Positions 23,706-32,528 of a stretch of 64,000 nucleotides of DNA are shown in pieces. Within the stretch, counting starts at the first letter, position 1; each line of letters opens with the position of its first letter. Source of the DNA: Streptomyces sp. R302. GTDB taxonomy: Bacteria; Actinomycetota; Actinomycetes; Streptomycetales; Streptomycetaceae. The stretch spans positions 145,991 to 209,990 of the forward strand of contig NZ_JABBGE010000014.1 in assembly GCF_012927245.1 (NCBI RefSeq), written 5' to 3'. Below the pieces are notes generated by a model. That model was not told where the DNA came from and made no database searches. It saw only the letters and a program-made list of their open reading frames with translations. The position numbers and the translations under genes were made by a program.

Positions 23706-25442
23706 GTGGACCCGGTGATCATCGTGGGCGCGGGGCCGGTCGGCCTCGCGCTCTCCCTCGCGCTCGCCGCGCAGGGCGTGCCCAGCGTCGTCCTCGACGA
23801 GACCTCCGGCAAGGAGGAGCCGCGCCCGGCGCGGACCGTCGTGCTGCGCGCCGACATGGCCGCCCTGGTCGAGCGGCTGGGCTGCGCCACCGTCCGCGAC
23901 GAGGGGCTGCGCTGGGTCGGCTGGCGCGGGATGCAGCGCCGCCGGCAGCTGCGCGAGGTCGCCTTCGACCTGGGACTCGGCGGCACCGAGGAGTGGTCCG
24001 AGGACCCCGACTCCCCCTCCGCTCCGGCCGCCCCCCTGCACATCCCCCAGCACGCGCTCGCCCGCGGGCTGCGCGAGGCCATCGCCCGCGAACCGCTCGT
24101 CCGGCTCGTCACCGACGCCCGCCTGGACACCATCGAGCAGGACCGCACCGGGGTCACCGCCCACACCCGCGGCCCGGACGGCACCTGGTGGCGCGGTAGC
24201 CACCTCGTCGGCTGCGACGGCGCCCGCTCCACGGTCCGCAAGCTGCTCGGCGTCCGCTTCCCCGGCCGCACCGCGGTCGAGCGGCACGCGGTCGCCGCCC
24301 TGCGCACCGAACTCCCCTGGCCCGGCGAGTCCCTGCTGCACCGTCAGCCCCCGTGGCGCGGGTCCGGCGAGGAGATCACCGCCCGCCCGCTGCCCGACGG
24401 GGTGTGGCGGATCGACTGGCTGCTGCCGCCGCGCGGCGAACTCGTCACCCCGGACGCCCTGGTCGCCCGGATCCGCGAGACCCTGGCCGGCTGGTGCGAG
24501 GGCGTCACCCCTCCGTACGAGCTCCTCGACACCGGTGTCCACACCCTGCACCACCGGCTGGCCCGCCGCTGGCGCGTCGACCGGGTGCTGCTCGCCGGGG
24601 ACGCGGCCCATCTGCTGGGCGCGATCGGCACCCAGAGCCTCGACGAGGGCCTCCGGGACGTCGACAACCTCGCCTGGAAACTCGCCCTCACCTGGCACCG
24701 GTCCGCCCCCGACGCCCTGCTCGACAGCTACCAGAGCGAGCGCCGCACGGCGATCGCGGCCCGGCTGCGCGCCGCCGACCAGGCCCTGCCGGCGCTGCGC
24801 GGCGGCGGTGGGCTGCGCGGCTTCCTGCCGGGCGGGATGCGGGGCCACGAGGCCCTGCTGACCGACGGGCACCTGGGCCGGGGCCCGCTGGGCGCCTCCC
24901 CCGCCTATCCGCACTCGCCGCTCGCCGCGCCCTTCAGCGAGGGCATGGTCCCGGTGGGCACCCCGCTCGGCGCGCCCGTCGAGGACGTCCGGGTGACCGC
25001 CCCCGACGACACGACGGTACGGCTCCGGGACCGGCTGGGGCAGGCCCGCTTCCTGGTCCTGCTCGTCGCCCCCGGCTCCGGGGTGTGGGAGCGCCGGCAC
25101 TGGCGGACGGCCGGTCTGATGCCCCGCCTGGAGGAGGCCGCCGAGGCCCTCCCGGTGACGGCGGAGGTCCTGGTGACCGACGCTTATCCCGGCGCGCCCG
25201 CCCACGCCGTCCTGCTCGTCCGCCCCGACGGGCATCTGGTCGCCGCCTTCGCGGGCGTGCACCCCGAGGAGCTCCACGCGGCGGCCGAGGCCGCCCGCGG
25301 CAGCGCCCCCGAGGAGCCCGCCGACGCGGCGGAGGAGAAGCCGCCGGCCCTGCCCGCGACGGCCGAGGAGGCGCTCTCCGTCGAGGTCCCGGCCCCGGCC
25401 GAGGCATCGCCGGCACAGGACCGGACGGTGGAAGTCCATTGA
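23706..25442 (+). CDS. FAD-dependent aromatic-ring-hydroxylase-like monooxygenase
   Basis: A 578-residue flavoprotein of the PheA/TfdB/MhpA class. The dinucleotide-binding motif VIIVGAGPVGLALSLALAAQG is at the N-terminus, the second FAD motif VDRVLLAGDAAHLLGAIGTQ lies near residue 300, and DGARSTVRKLLG between them is the family DG motif. A C-terminal thioredoxin-like domain (LRDRLGQARFLVLLVAPG) is followed by a 50-residue Glu/Ala/Pro tail. In the second motif the usual H-x-x-P-P is replaced by HLLGAIG, so flavin binding may be atypical. The GTG at 23706 follows GGAG by 7 nt. The substrate is unknown. Its stop codon overlaps the putative promoter of the cysteine leader peptide downstream. Confidence 0.88.
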   Translation: MDPVIIVGAGPVGLALSLALAAQGVPSVVLDETSGKEEPRPARTVVLRADMAALVERLGCATVRDEGLRWVGWRGMQRRRQLREVAFDLGLGGTEEWSEDPDSPSAPAAPLHIPQHALARGLREAIAREPLVRLVTDARLDTIEQDRTGVTAHTRGPDGTWWRGSHLVGCDGARSTVRKLLGVRFPGRTAVERHAVAALRTELPWPGESLLHRQPPWRGSGEEITARPLPDGVWRIDWLLPPRGELVTPDALVARIRETLAGWCEGVTPPYELLDTGVHTLHHRLARRWRVDRVLLAGDAAHLLGAIGTQSLDEGLRDVDNLAWKLALTWHRSAPDALLDSYQSERRTAIAARLRAADQALPALRGGGGLRGFLPGGMRGHEALLTDGHLGRGPLGASPAYPHSPLAAPFSEGMVPVGTPLGAPVEDVRVTAPDDTTVRLRDRLGQARFLVLLVAPGSGVWERRHWRTAGLMPRLEEAAEALPVTAEVLVTDAYPGAPAHAVLLVRPDGHLVAAFAGVHPEELHAAAEAARGSAPEEPADAAEEKPPALPATAEEALSVEVPAPAEASPAQDRTVEVH

Positions 25443-25474
25443 TTCGCGCGGACGCGCGTGGTGTACTCCGGAGC

Positions 25475-25561
25475 GTGACCGACACCGATGTACGCCTGTG
25501 GCGGAGGGTCCACATGGACCTGATCCGCTATGCGGGCTGCGTGTGTCGCCCGTCCTTCTGA
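25475..25561 (+). CDS. Cysteine-containing regulatory leader peptide (uORF)
   Basis: A 28-codon ORF, GTG to TGA, whose product contains VRLWRRVHMDLIRYAGC followed by Val-Cys-Arg and a Pro-Ser-Phe end. It matches the actinobacterial leader-peptide family with an R-R/V-H-x-D-L-x-R core and a Cys cluster near the C-terminus, found upstream of sulfur genes. TTGATT (25439-25444) and TACTCC (25464-25469) lie upstream with 19 bp between them; the -10 ends 5 nt before the GTG, so the uORF may be leaderless. The -35 overlaps the monooxygenase stop codon. In mycobacteria such uORFs sense cysteine by ribosome stalling or attenuation. The gene 147 nt downstream is cysteine dioxygenase, which makes biological sense. 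Confidence 0.8.
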   Translation: MTDTDVRLWRRVHMDLIRYAGCVCRPSF

Positions 25562-25607
25562 ACTCGCTTCCCTTTCCCCGCGCGTCCGCCCGACCCGCCG
25601 CCCCGCC

Positions 25608-25656
25608 CCGGACCTCCGTCCGGCGGGCGTGCCCGGTTCGGCTTCCCCGGCGAACC
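25608..25656 (+). promoter_or_regulatory. Candidate attenuator hairpins between uORF and cysteine dioxygenase
   Basis: Two inverted repeats follow the uORF: CCGGAC/GTCCGG with a 4-nt loop (25608-25623), extendable by flanking GC pairs, and GGTTCG/CGAACC with a 10-nt loop (25635-25656). The dioxygenase ribosome site AGGA lies at 25695-25698. Which structure, if any, responds to ribosome position is not determinable by eye. Confidence 0.4.
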
Positions 25657-25707
25657 CGCCGTTCTCCCTCCGCGGCGCGCACCCCAGCGATTCCAGGACG
25701 GTCATCC

Positions 25708-26253
25708 GTGCCCGCGACTTCTGTCATCCCTTCCCCCTCCCCCGCTCGAACGGCCGCCGGTCCCCCGACCGCGGCCGAACTGCTCGACTTCGTCCTCCGT
25801 ACCGCCGCCGACCAGGCCCTCGTCGACTCCCTGCCGCTCGATCCGGAGGGCCGCACCTGGGTGCGCCTGGACGGCCCCGGCGGCAGCGAGGCCTGGCTCA
25901 TCGGCTGGCCGCCCGGTACCGGCACCGGCTGGCACGACCACGCCGAGTCCGTCGGCGCCTTCGCCACCGCCCGCGGCAGCCTGACCGAGCACGCGCTCGC
26001 GGTCCGGCTCCCGGCGGGCGGCTGGAAGACCCTGGAGCTGGCCGAGGACCTCGACCGCTCCCGCCGGCTCGACGCGGGCGACGGCCGCGCCTTCGGCCGC
26101 GACCACCTGCACGAGGTCCTGAACGCCTCCCCCGACGCCCACGCGATCTCGGTGCACGCCTACCACCCGCCGCTCCCGCTGATCAGGCGGTTCAGCCGGA
26201 CCGGCCCCGTGCTCCGCCTGGAGCAGGTCGAACGCCCGGAGGACTGGCAGTGA
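25708..26253 (+). CDS. Cysteine dioxygenase, cupin family
   Basis: A 181-residue type I cysteine dioxygenase-like cupin that oxidises L-cysteine to cysteine sulfinate with non-haem iron. The metal site is the HxH of GWHDHAESVGAF plus the later histidine of ISVHAYHPP; RDHLHEVLNAS is also conserved. The N-terminal 20 residues are Pro/Ser/Ala-rich. The GTG at 25708 follows AGGA by 9 nt; the frame is open upstream but overlaps the leader region. A cysteine-rich uORF precedes it and a rhodanese gene overlaps its stop, together forming a sulfur-catabolism unit: cysteine oxidation and sulfane-sulfur handling. Confidence 0.88.
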   Translation: MPATSVIPSPSPARTAAGPPTAAELLDFVLRTAADQALVDSLPLDPEGRTWVRLDGPGGSEAWLIGWPPGTGTGWHDHAESVGAFATARGSLTEHALAVRLPAGGWKTLELAEDLDRSRRLDAGDGRAFGRDHLHEVLNASPDAHAISVHAYHPPLPLIRRFSRTGPVLRLEQVERPEDWQ

Positions 26254-26684
26254 GCGACGACCGCATCGGCATCGACGAACTTCTGGAACGGGTCCGGTCC
26301 GGTCTCGACCGGATCGACGCCCGCACCGCGTACGAGGAGTACGCCTCGGGCGCCGCGCTCCTGGTCGGCACCCGCTACGCGGCCCTGCGCGAACGGGACG
26401 GCCTGGTCCCGGGCGCGCTGGTCGTGGAGCGCAACGAGCTGGAGTGGCGGCTCGACCCCCAGGGCAGCCACCGCTCCCCGCACGCCACCGGTCACGACCT
26501 GCGGGTGGTGGTCTTCTGCAACGAGGGCTACGCCTCGTCGCTGGCGGCGGAATCCCTCCGCCGCCTGGGCCTCCACCGGGCGACCGACCTGATCGGCGGC
26601 TTCCAGGCCTGGAAGGCGGCAGGCCTCCCGGTCCTCCCGCCGGGAGAACTGCCCCCCGACAGTCACCCGGCAACGACCTCATAG
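26250..26684 (+). CDS. Rhodanese-like sulfurtransferase
   Basis: A 144-residue single-domain rhodanese. The active-site loop is VVVFCNEGYASSLAAESL with catalytic Cys, and the C-terminal ATDLIGGFQAWKAAGLPV is the standard end of the fold. VGTRYAALRERDGLVPGALVVER provides the N-terminal half. The GTG start overlaps the dioxygenase stop (GTGA), so both are translated together. It likely transfers sulfane sulfur generated in cysteine catabolism; the acceptor is unknown. The 176-bp gap to the convergent recX gene is GC-rich with loose repeats of a ctcggcactggg-like unit and no clear terminator. Confidence 0.9.
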   Translation: MSDDRIGIDELLERVRSGLDRIDARTAYEEYASGAALLVGTRYAALRERDGLVPGALVVERNELEWRLDPQGSHRSPHATGHDLRVVVFCNEGYASSLAAESLRRLGLHRATDLIGGFQAWKAAGLPVLPPGELPPDSHPATTS

Positions 26685-26860
26685 CCCCGGCCGATCGCCC
26701 TCGGCCCACGCGCCCGGCACCCCCCTCGGCACTGGGTTCGGGGCCTCTCGGCACCGGTTGCGGCGTCGGACTCGCACCGGGTTCGACGCCCCTCGCCCCC
26801 GGGGCTCCGCACCGCACCGCACCACACCACCGGCGGCCTGGTCCCCTCCCCCGGAGGGCT

Positions 26861-27427
26861 CTAGTAGCCCTCCTCCAGGCCGTCGGTGGACTCGCCCTCC
26901 TCTTCCAGCGCCTGACGGACCACCCGCAGGGCCATGCCCTCCGGATAGCCCTTGCGGGCGAGCATCCCGGCGAGGCGTCTGAGCCGGCGGTCGCGGTCGA
27001 GACCGCGGGTGGCGCGGAGCTTGCGCGCCACCAGCTCGCGCGCGGTGGCCTCCTCCTGTTCGGAGTCCAGCTGCCCGACCGCCTCCTGTACGAGGCCGGG
27101 GTCGATGCCCTTGGTGCGCAGCTCGCGGGCGAGGGCCCGGCGGGCGAGGCCCCGCCCGTGGTGGCGGGACTCCACCCAGGCGTCCGCGAAGGCGGCGTCG
27201 TCGATGAGGCCGACGTCCTCGAAGCGGGCGAGGACCTCCTCGGCGATGTCGTCGGGGATCTCCCGCTTGCGCAGGGCATCGGCCAGCTGTCTGCGCGTGC
27301 GGGGGGTTCCGGTGAGCAGGCGCAGACAGATCGCCCGCGCCCGCTCAGCCGGATCCTGGGGTGACAGCTCCTTCTCGGCCCTCGACGAGTCGGGGCTGTC
27401 ACCCGGCCATTCGGTGCGACCGGTCAC
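26861..27427 (-). CDS. recX: RecA regulatory protein
   Basis: A 188-residue RecX, which binds RecA filaments and limits their activity. The three-helix repeats are visible: RARAICLRLLTGTPRTRRQLADALRKREIP, FEDVGLIDDAAFADAWVESR, and the C-terminal RRLRRLAGMLARKGYPEGMALRVVRQAL. Start is GTG at 27427, 4 bp after the recA stop, so it is in the recA transcript, the usual arrangement in actinobacteria. The first 25 residues are variable. Confidence 0.95.
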   Translation of the reverse strand: MTGRTEWPGDSPDSSRAEKELSPQDPAERARAICLRLLTGTPRTRRQLADALRKREIPDDIAEEVLARFEDVGLIDDAAFADAWVESRHHGRGLARRALARELRTKGIDPGLVQEAVGQLDSEQEEATARELVARKLRATRGLDRDRRLRRLAGMLARKGYPEGMALRVVRQALEEEGESTDGLEEGY

Positions 27428-27431
27428 CGGT

Positions 27432-28568
<1,137 letters not shown>

Positions 28569-28611
28569 GGGTTCCACCCGGGGTGTCTGAGTCGATCGCT
28601 TCATGTGAAAG

Positions 28612-28634
28612 ACGCTAACCCCTGCCACTGACAA
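28612..28634 (-). promoter_or_regulatory. Proximal recA promoter, RecA-NDp/PafBC type
   Basis: Read on the minus strand, TTGTCAGTGGC, six bases, then TAGCGT. This matches the actinobacterial RecA-independent damage promoter consensus TTGTCAGTGGC-N6-TAGGGT at all 11 positions of the first part and five of six of the -10. Predicted start near 28605, leaving a 37-nt leader. In mycobacteria such promoters depend on PafBC. Confidence 0.85.
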
Positions 28635-28708
28635 TGGGCTCTCGCGTCTCTCCGACCTGTGGACAACTCGCCGAGATGCCCGCGATTCCAAGGGCCGGAA
28701 CCTTCATG

Positions 28709-28735
28709 AGAATAGATGTTCGATTTTCGTGTCAA
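28709..28735 (-). promoter_or_regulatory. Distal recA promoter overlapping a LexA-like box
   Basis: Minus strand: TTGACA at 28735-28730 and TATTCT at 28714-28709, 15 bp apart. Between and overlapping them is GAAT-AGAT-GTTCGA on the plus strand (28710-28723), one mismatch in the half-site from the actinobacterial LexA operator GAAC-N4-GTTC. Position matches the distal, LexA-controlled recA promoter known in mycobacteria. Confidence 0.65.
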
Positions 28736-28797
28736 GCGCGCCACGCCCGCCCTGTGGACAACGTCGGATCCGCCCGCCGCCACCCGCTCTCCCGCAC

Positions 28798-29376
28798 CTA
28801 CTCGCCGCCCTCGCCCCACTCCTGGTCGAGGTCCGGCCACGTCTCGCGGTCGGCGCGGGAGAGGGTCTCGCCGATCATGCGGGTGGCGTAGTCGCGGTCG
28901 CCGGCGATCCGGTTGATGTGCTCGGCGAGGAGGAGGGCGGTGGCCTCCAGGGCGGTCATCTCCTCCTTGGTCCACTCCCCGTACTGCCGGCGCCAGAGGC
29001 TGGGGCTCAGGCCGGTGCCGGCCGCGATCACCAGGCCGGCCATGGTGGGGATCGCCTCGGGGCGCACGCTCCGGGGCATCATGCGCAGCGTGGCCACCAG
29101 GCTGGGGACCACGTACTCGATGACGTCCCGGTCGTGCTCCTCGTGGACCTGCCGCAGCCACTTCATGAACATGAAGACGAGCGTGCACGCGCCGTCCAGG
29201 AGTTCGTTGACACCGTCCAGGTCCAGGGACGCCGTGAGCTGGTCGAGCAGTTTCTGCTGCTCGGGGTCGGTCCCGGTCTTGCCGTCGTGGACGGCCTTGA
29301 GCCGGGAGTCGATCACCATGAGTGCCCCGTTCACGTCACCGGCGGGGGCGTAGCGGGGGTCGCAGGGCGATGACAC
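28798..29376 (-). CDS. Conserved actinobacterial protein of unknown function
   Basis: A 192-residue, mostly helical soluble protein: a 20-residue N-terminal segment, then GALMVIDSRLKAVHDGKTG, a run of helices (VNELLDGACTLVFMFMKWL; VIEYVVPSLVATLRMMP) and an acidic C-terminus. No catalytic motif or named domain is recognised. GTG start at 29376 with GAGGAGGAA 5 nt upstream. It lies directly upstream of recA on the same strand, 230 bp from its start; the gap holds the recA promoters. Whether it has a link to recombination is unknown. Confidence 0.7.
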   Translation of the reverse strand: MSSPCDPRYAPAGDVNGALMVIDSRLKAVHDGKTGTDPEQQKLLDQLTASLDLDGVNELLDGACTLVFMFMKWLRQVHEEHDRDVIEYVVPSLVATLRMMPRSVRPEAIPTMAGLVIAAGTGLSPSLWRRQYGEWTKEEMTALEATALLLAEHINRIAGDRDYATRMIGETLSRADRETWPDLDQEWGEGGE

Positions 29377-29442
29377 AGGCTTCCTCCTCGTAGGACCGCG
29401 TCGGCACGGTCAGTCCGTACGGTAGGAGGCTTGCCGGACGGC

Positions 29443-29461
29443 TTCCGGCGGTTCGCCGGAA
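29443..29461 (-). terminator. Small hairpin after the SGNH hydrolase gene
   Basis: TTCCGGCG and CGCCGGAA, 8-bp stem with a 3-nt loop, 72 bp beyond the hydrolase stop in the minus-strand direction. Probably its terminator; it also lies about 67 bp upstream of the next minus-strand gene. Confidence 0.5.
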
Positions 29462-29532
29462 ACGACCTTCAGACGACTGAACGGGACCCCGCGCGTTGAC
29501 CCGGCCGGGCACCCCGCGACAGGCCCGCCGGG

Positions 29533-30318
29533 CTACGCTCCGCGCCCTTCCACGGGCAGGAGTCCGGGGCGTTTGGCGACCCGGCCGTCGCCGGAGGACC
29601 GGCCGCGCACCCGGCGCGCGATCCAGGGCCCGAGGAAGGATCCGGCCCAGGCGAGTTCACCGGCGGCGGCCCCCAGGCGCGTGGGGACCGGGCGCGGCGG
29701 CAGCGGCCGGGTCCAGGTGTCGTCGCTGTCCGGCAGGGCGAGCGCGTCGGCGACGGCGGCCGCGATGCGCGCGTGTCCGAGCGGGGAGGCGTGCAGCCGG
29801 TCGGCGCTCCACATCCGGGGGTCGGTGACCACCTCGTGGTGCGCGGTCTCGGCGACGGTCACGCCGTGCCGCCGGGCGGCCTGCCTGATCCGGTCGTTGA
29901 GGGCGTGGACGCGCGGCGCGAGCGGCCGGGCCAGCGGGGTGACGCGGCCGACGTCGGGGAAGGTGAGGGTGGCCACGCGGGCGCCCTGGGCGGTCAGGGC
30001 GGCGAAGACGGCCTCCAGGTGGCCGGCCGTCTCGTCGGCGTCGAAGCCGGGCCGCAGCAGATCGTTCACCCCGGCGACGACGGTGGCGAGGTCGGGCCGG
30101 AGCGCGAGGGCGGCCGGGAGCTGTCCCGCCCGTACCTCGCCGGCCAGGCGCCCCCGTACGGCGAGGTTGGCGTACCGGACGCCGGTGCCGGTCCTGGCGA
30201 GGTGCTCGGCGAGCCGGTCGGCCCAGCCGCGCAGCCCGGTGAGGTCGTCCCCGTCGCCGACGCCCTCGGTCTGACTGTCGCCGAGGGCCACGTACCGCAG
30301 ATATCCGTGCGCACCCAT
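29533..30318 (-). CDS. SGNH/GDSL-type hydrolase
   Basis: A 261-residue esterase-fold protein with all four SGNH blocks: VALGDSQTEGVG (nucleophile Ser), NLAVRGRLAGEV (Gly), VVAGVNDLLRP (Asn), and the C-terminal WSADRLHASPLGHARIAAAV (Asp/His). No signal peptide, so it is cytoplasmic. After the catalytic domain, 70 residues include LAWAGSFLGPWIARRVRGRSSG, a basic tail common in streptomycete homologues. I start it at the ATG at 30318 (MGAHGYLRYVALGDS) since the upstream 16 codons lack homology. Substrate unknown (carboxyl ester or carbohydrate acetyl group likely). Confidence 0.9.
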   Translation of the reverse strand: MGAHGYLRYVALGDSQTEGVGDGDDLTGLRGWADRLAEHLARTGTGVRYANLAVRGRLAGEVRAGQLPAALALRPDLATVVAGVNDLLRPGFDADETAGHLEAVFAALTAQGARVATLTFPDVGRVTPLARPLAPRVHALNDRIRQAARRHGVTVAETAHHEVVTDPRMWSADRLHASPLGHARIAAAVADALALPDSDDTWTRPLPPRPVPTRLGAAAGELAWAGSFLGPWIARRVRGRSSGDGRVAKRPGLLPVEGRGA

Positions 30319-30426
30319 CCGTCGGCCACCCTCTTCTCCGTCGCACCCCACCCATGACCTATTCAACTTTTTTAGTATAGGACGGTCGGGCGGCCTTCAC
30401 CGCCCGCCCCGCCTATCCTTCGACCC

Positions 30427-31680
30427 ATGCGCCTCCCGCCCCGGACCGCCGACGCCCTGATCGCCGGCCTCGTGCTCCTCCTGGTGACGGTCTGGACGCT
30501 GATCTCGGGGTGGCACACGCACGAGTCCGCCCCGCGCGCCGCGCTCGGCTGGGCGCTCGTGCTCGTCGGCTGCGGCGCCCTCGTCCTCCGGCGCCGATGG
30601 CCCGTGGGCGTCGCCGTCGTCACCCTGCTCGCGTGCGTGACCTACTACCCGCTCTCCGAGCAGGACGGGCCGCTCATGATCGCCTTCGCCCTCGCGCTGT
30701 ACACCACGGCCGCCGAGGGCCGCTTCGCCGCCGCCGTCGCCCTCGCCGCCGTCACGCTCCTCGCGGTCGGCCTCGGCGAGGCCCGCCAGGCACCGGGCCA
30801 CCGCCAGATCGACGGGACCGCGCTCGCCATGCTGGCCGGCTGGTTGATCAGCCTGGTCGCGGTCGGCCGGGCCCAGCGCACCCGGACCGCCTATCTGCAC
30901 GAGGTGGAGCAGCGGGCCCTCGCCGCCGAGCGCGAGCAGGAGGCCCGCGCCCGGCAGAGCGCCACCGAGGAGCGGCTGCGGATCGCCCGCGAGCTCCACG
31001 ACGTCCTCGGCCACACCGTCTCCCTCATCAACGTGCAGTCCGGCGCCGCCCTCCACCGGCTCGCCAAGCGCCCCGACCCCGAGACCGCGCTCACCACCGC
31101 CACCGAGGCCCTGACCGCGGTCCGCACCACCAGCAAGGACGCCCTGCGGGAGCTCCGCGCCACCCTCGGGGTGCTGCGCGGCGCCGACGAGGCCGCGCCG
31201 ACCGCCCCGCCCGCCTCCGGCCTGGCCCTCCTCGGCGACCTCGCCGCCCGGGCCCGCGCCGCCGGCCTCGACGTACGCACCCGGGTCACCGGCACGCCCG
31301 TCCCGCTGCCGCCGCCCGTGGACCTCGCCGCGTACCGCATCGTGCAGGAGTCGCTGACGAACGTGACCCGCCACTCCGCCGCCACGACCGTCACCGTCTC
31401 CCTGGACTGGGAGCCGGGGACCGGCACGGTGCGGCTCCGGATCGCGGACGACGGCGGGACATCCGGCACGACGGCCGCGGGCGCCACGACCGGGAGCGGA
31501 GGCACCGGAAACGGAGGCGCGAACGGTGACGCCGGAAGCGGCGGGACCGGCATCCGCGGCATGGCCGAGCGGGCCCGCGCCCTCGGCGGCACGCTCACCG
31601 CCGGACCGGACGGCGGCGGCTTCGTCGTCGACGCCCGCCTCCCCACGACCCTCGCCCCGCAGGAAGGGACGCCCGCATGA
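30427..31680 (+). CDS. NarL-type sensor histidine kinase
   Basis: A 417-residue kinase. Four to six hydrophobic segments fill residues 10-150, then the HisKA_3 acceptor region RIARELHDVLGHTVSLINVQ and the ATPase domain (YRIVQESLTNVTRHSAATTV; RIADDGG). A Gly/Thr/Ala-rich low-complexity insert of about 35 residues lies inside the ATPase domain before GTGIRGMAERARALGG, splitting the G boxes. ATG at 30427 has no ribosome site; TATCCT at 30414-30419 ends 7 nt before it. The response-regulator ATG overlaps its stop by 4 nt. Located upstream of the cytochrome bd-like pair, which it might regulate. Confidence 0.9.
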   Translation: MRLPPRTADALIAGLVLLLVTVWTLISGWHTHESAPRAALGWALVLVGCGALVLRRRWPVGVAVVTLLACVTYYPLSEQDGPLMIAFALALYTTAAEGRFAAAVALAAVTLLAVGLGEARQAPGHRQIDGTALAMLAGWLISLVAVGRAQRTRTAYLHEVEQRALAAEREQEARARQSATEERLRIARELHDVLGHTVSLINVQSGAALHRLAKRPDPETALTTATEALTAVRTTSKDALRELRATLGVLRGADEAAPTAPPASGLALLGDLAARARAAGLDVRTRVTGTPVPLPPPVDLAAYRIVQESLTNVTRHSAATTVTVSLDWEPGTGTVRLRIADDGGTSGTTAAGATTGSGGTGNGGANGDAGSGGTGIRGMAERARALGGTLTAGPDGGGFVVDARLPTTLAPQEGTPA

Positions 31681-32354
31681 TCCGCGTCGTGCTCGCCGAC
31701 GACCAGACCCTCGTCCGGGCCGGATTCCGGTCGATCCTCTCCGACGAGGACGACATCGAGGTCGCCGGCGAGGCGGGGGACGGCGCGGTGGCCGTCGCCC
31801 TCGCCGCCGAACTCCGCCCGGACGTCGTCCTCATGGACATCCGGATGCCCGTGCTCGACGGCCTGGAGGCCACCCGCCGGATCACCGCCGACCCCCGCCT
31901 CGACGGCGTGAAGGTCGTCATCCTGACCACCTTCGACGAGGACGAGCACGTGTACGGGGCGCTGCGCGGCGGCGCGTCCGGCTTCCTCGTCAAGGACACC
32001 GAGCCGATGGAACTGCTGCACGCGGTACGGGTCGTGGCCCGCGGCGACGCCCTCATCGCCCCCGCGGTGACCCGCCGGCTGATCGCCGAGTTCGCCGGCC
32101 GCGCCGACCCGGCCGGCCGCCGCCCCGACCCGGCGCCCCGCCTGGACGCCCTCACCGACCGCGAGCGGGAGGTCCTCGGCCTGGTCGGGGCCGGTCTGTC
32201 CAACGACGAGATCGCGGGCCGTCTCGTCCTCTCCCCCGCCACCGCCAAGACCCACGTCAGCCGGATCATGACGAAGCTGAAAGTCAGGGACCGGGCGCAA
32301 CTGGTCGTCCTGGCCTACGAGTCAGGGATGATCACCCCCGGCTGGCTGGCCTGA
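31677..32354 (+). CDS. NarL/LuxR-type response regulator
   Basis: A 225-residue regulator with a receiver domain (VVLADDQTLVRAGFRSIL; acceptor Asp in VVLMDIRMPVLDGLEA; ILTTFDEDEHV; Lys in GFLVKDTEP) and a LuxR helix-turn-helix (LTDREREVLGLVGAGLSNDEIAGRLVLSPATAKTHVSRIMTKL). Translationally coupled to the kinase gene by the ATGA overlap. A Pro/Arg/Asp linker of 20 residues (GRADPAGRRPDPAP) joins the domains. The cydA-like gene starts 174 bp later. Confidence 0.93.
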   Translation: MIRVVLADDQTLVRAGFRSILSDEDDIEVAGEAGDGAVAVALAAELRPDVVLMDIRMPVLDGLEATRRITADPRLDGVKVVILTTFDEDEHVYGALRGGASGFLVKDTEPMELLHAVRVVARGDALIAPAVTRRLIAEFAGRADPAGRRPDPAPRLDALTDREREVLGLVGAGLSNDEIAGRLVLSPATAKTHVSRIMTKLKVRDRAQLVVLAYESGMITPGWLA

Positions 32355-32528
32355 CGCCCCGAGAGGCCGGTCCGTCCCGGCGTCGCCCCCTAAGGGCCCG
32401 GGGCCGCCCGATCAACTTTCGTCGTACGCGCGGACCGGTGCCGTGCATCCGAAGGTGTACATCTGGGGGCCACAACTGTCACCGCAGGTCAGATGCGCCG
32501 AGGAAGGCCGGCGGAGCACCCTTGAGGA

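Noticed and set aside
23632..23718. Short GTG ORF with a Cys-Cys pair just upstream of the monooxygenase
   Set aside because: It lacks the R-x-H-x-D-L core of the leader-peptide family and overlaps the monooxygenase start out of frame; the nearby promoter hexamers are badly spaced.
32355..32528. Rex operator upstream of the cytochrome bd-like genes
   Set aside because: No TGTGAAC-type dyad is present; only a 6-bp CATCTG/CAGATG pair 24 bp apart, which is weak.
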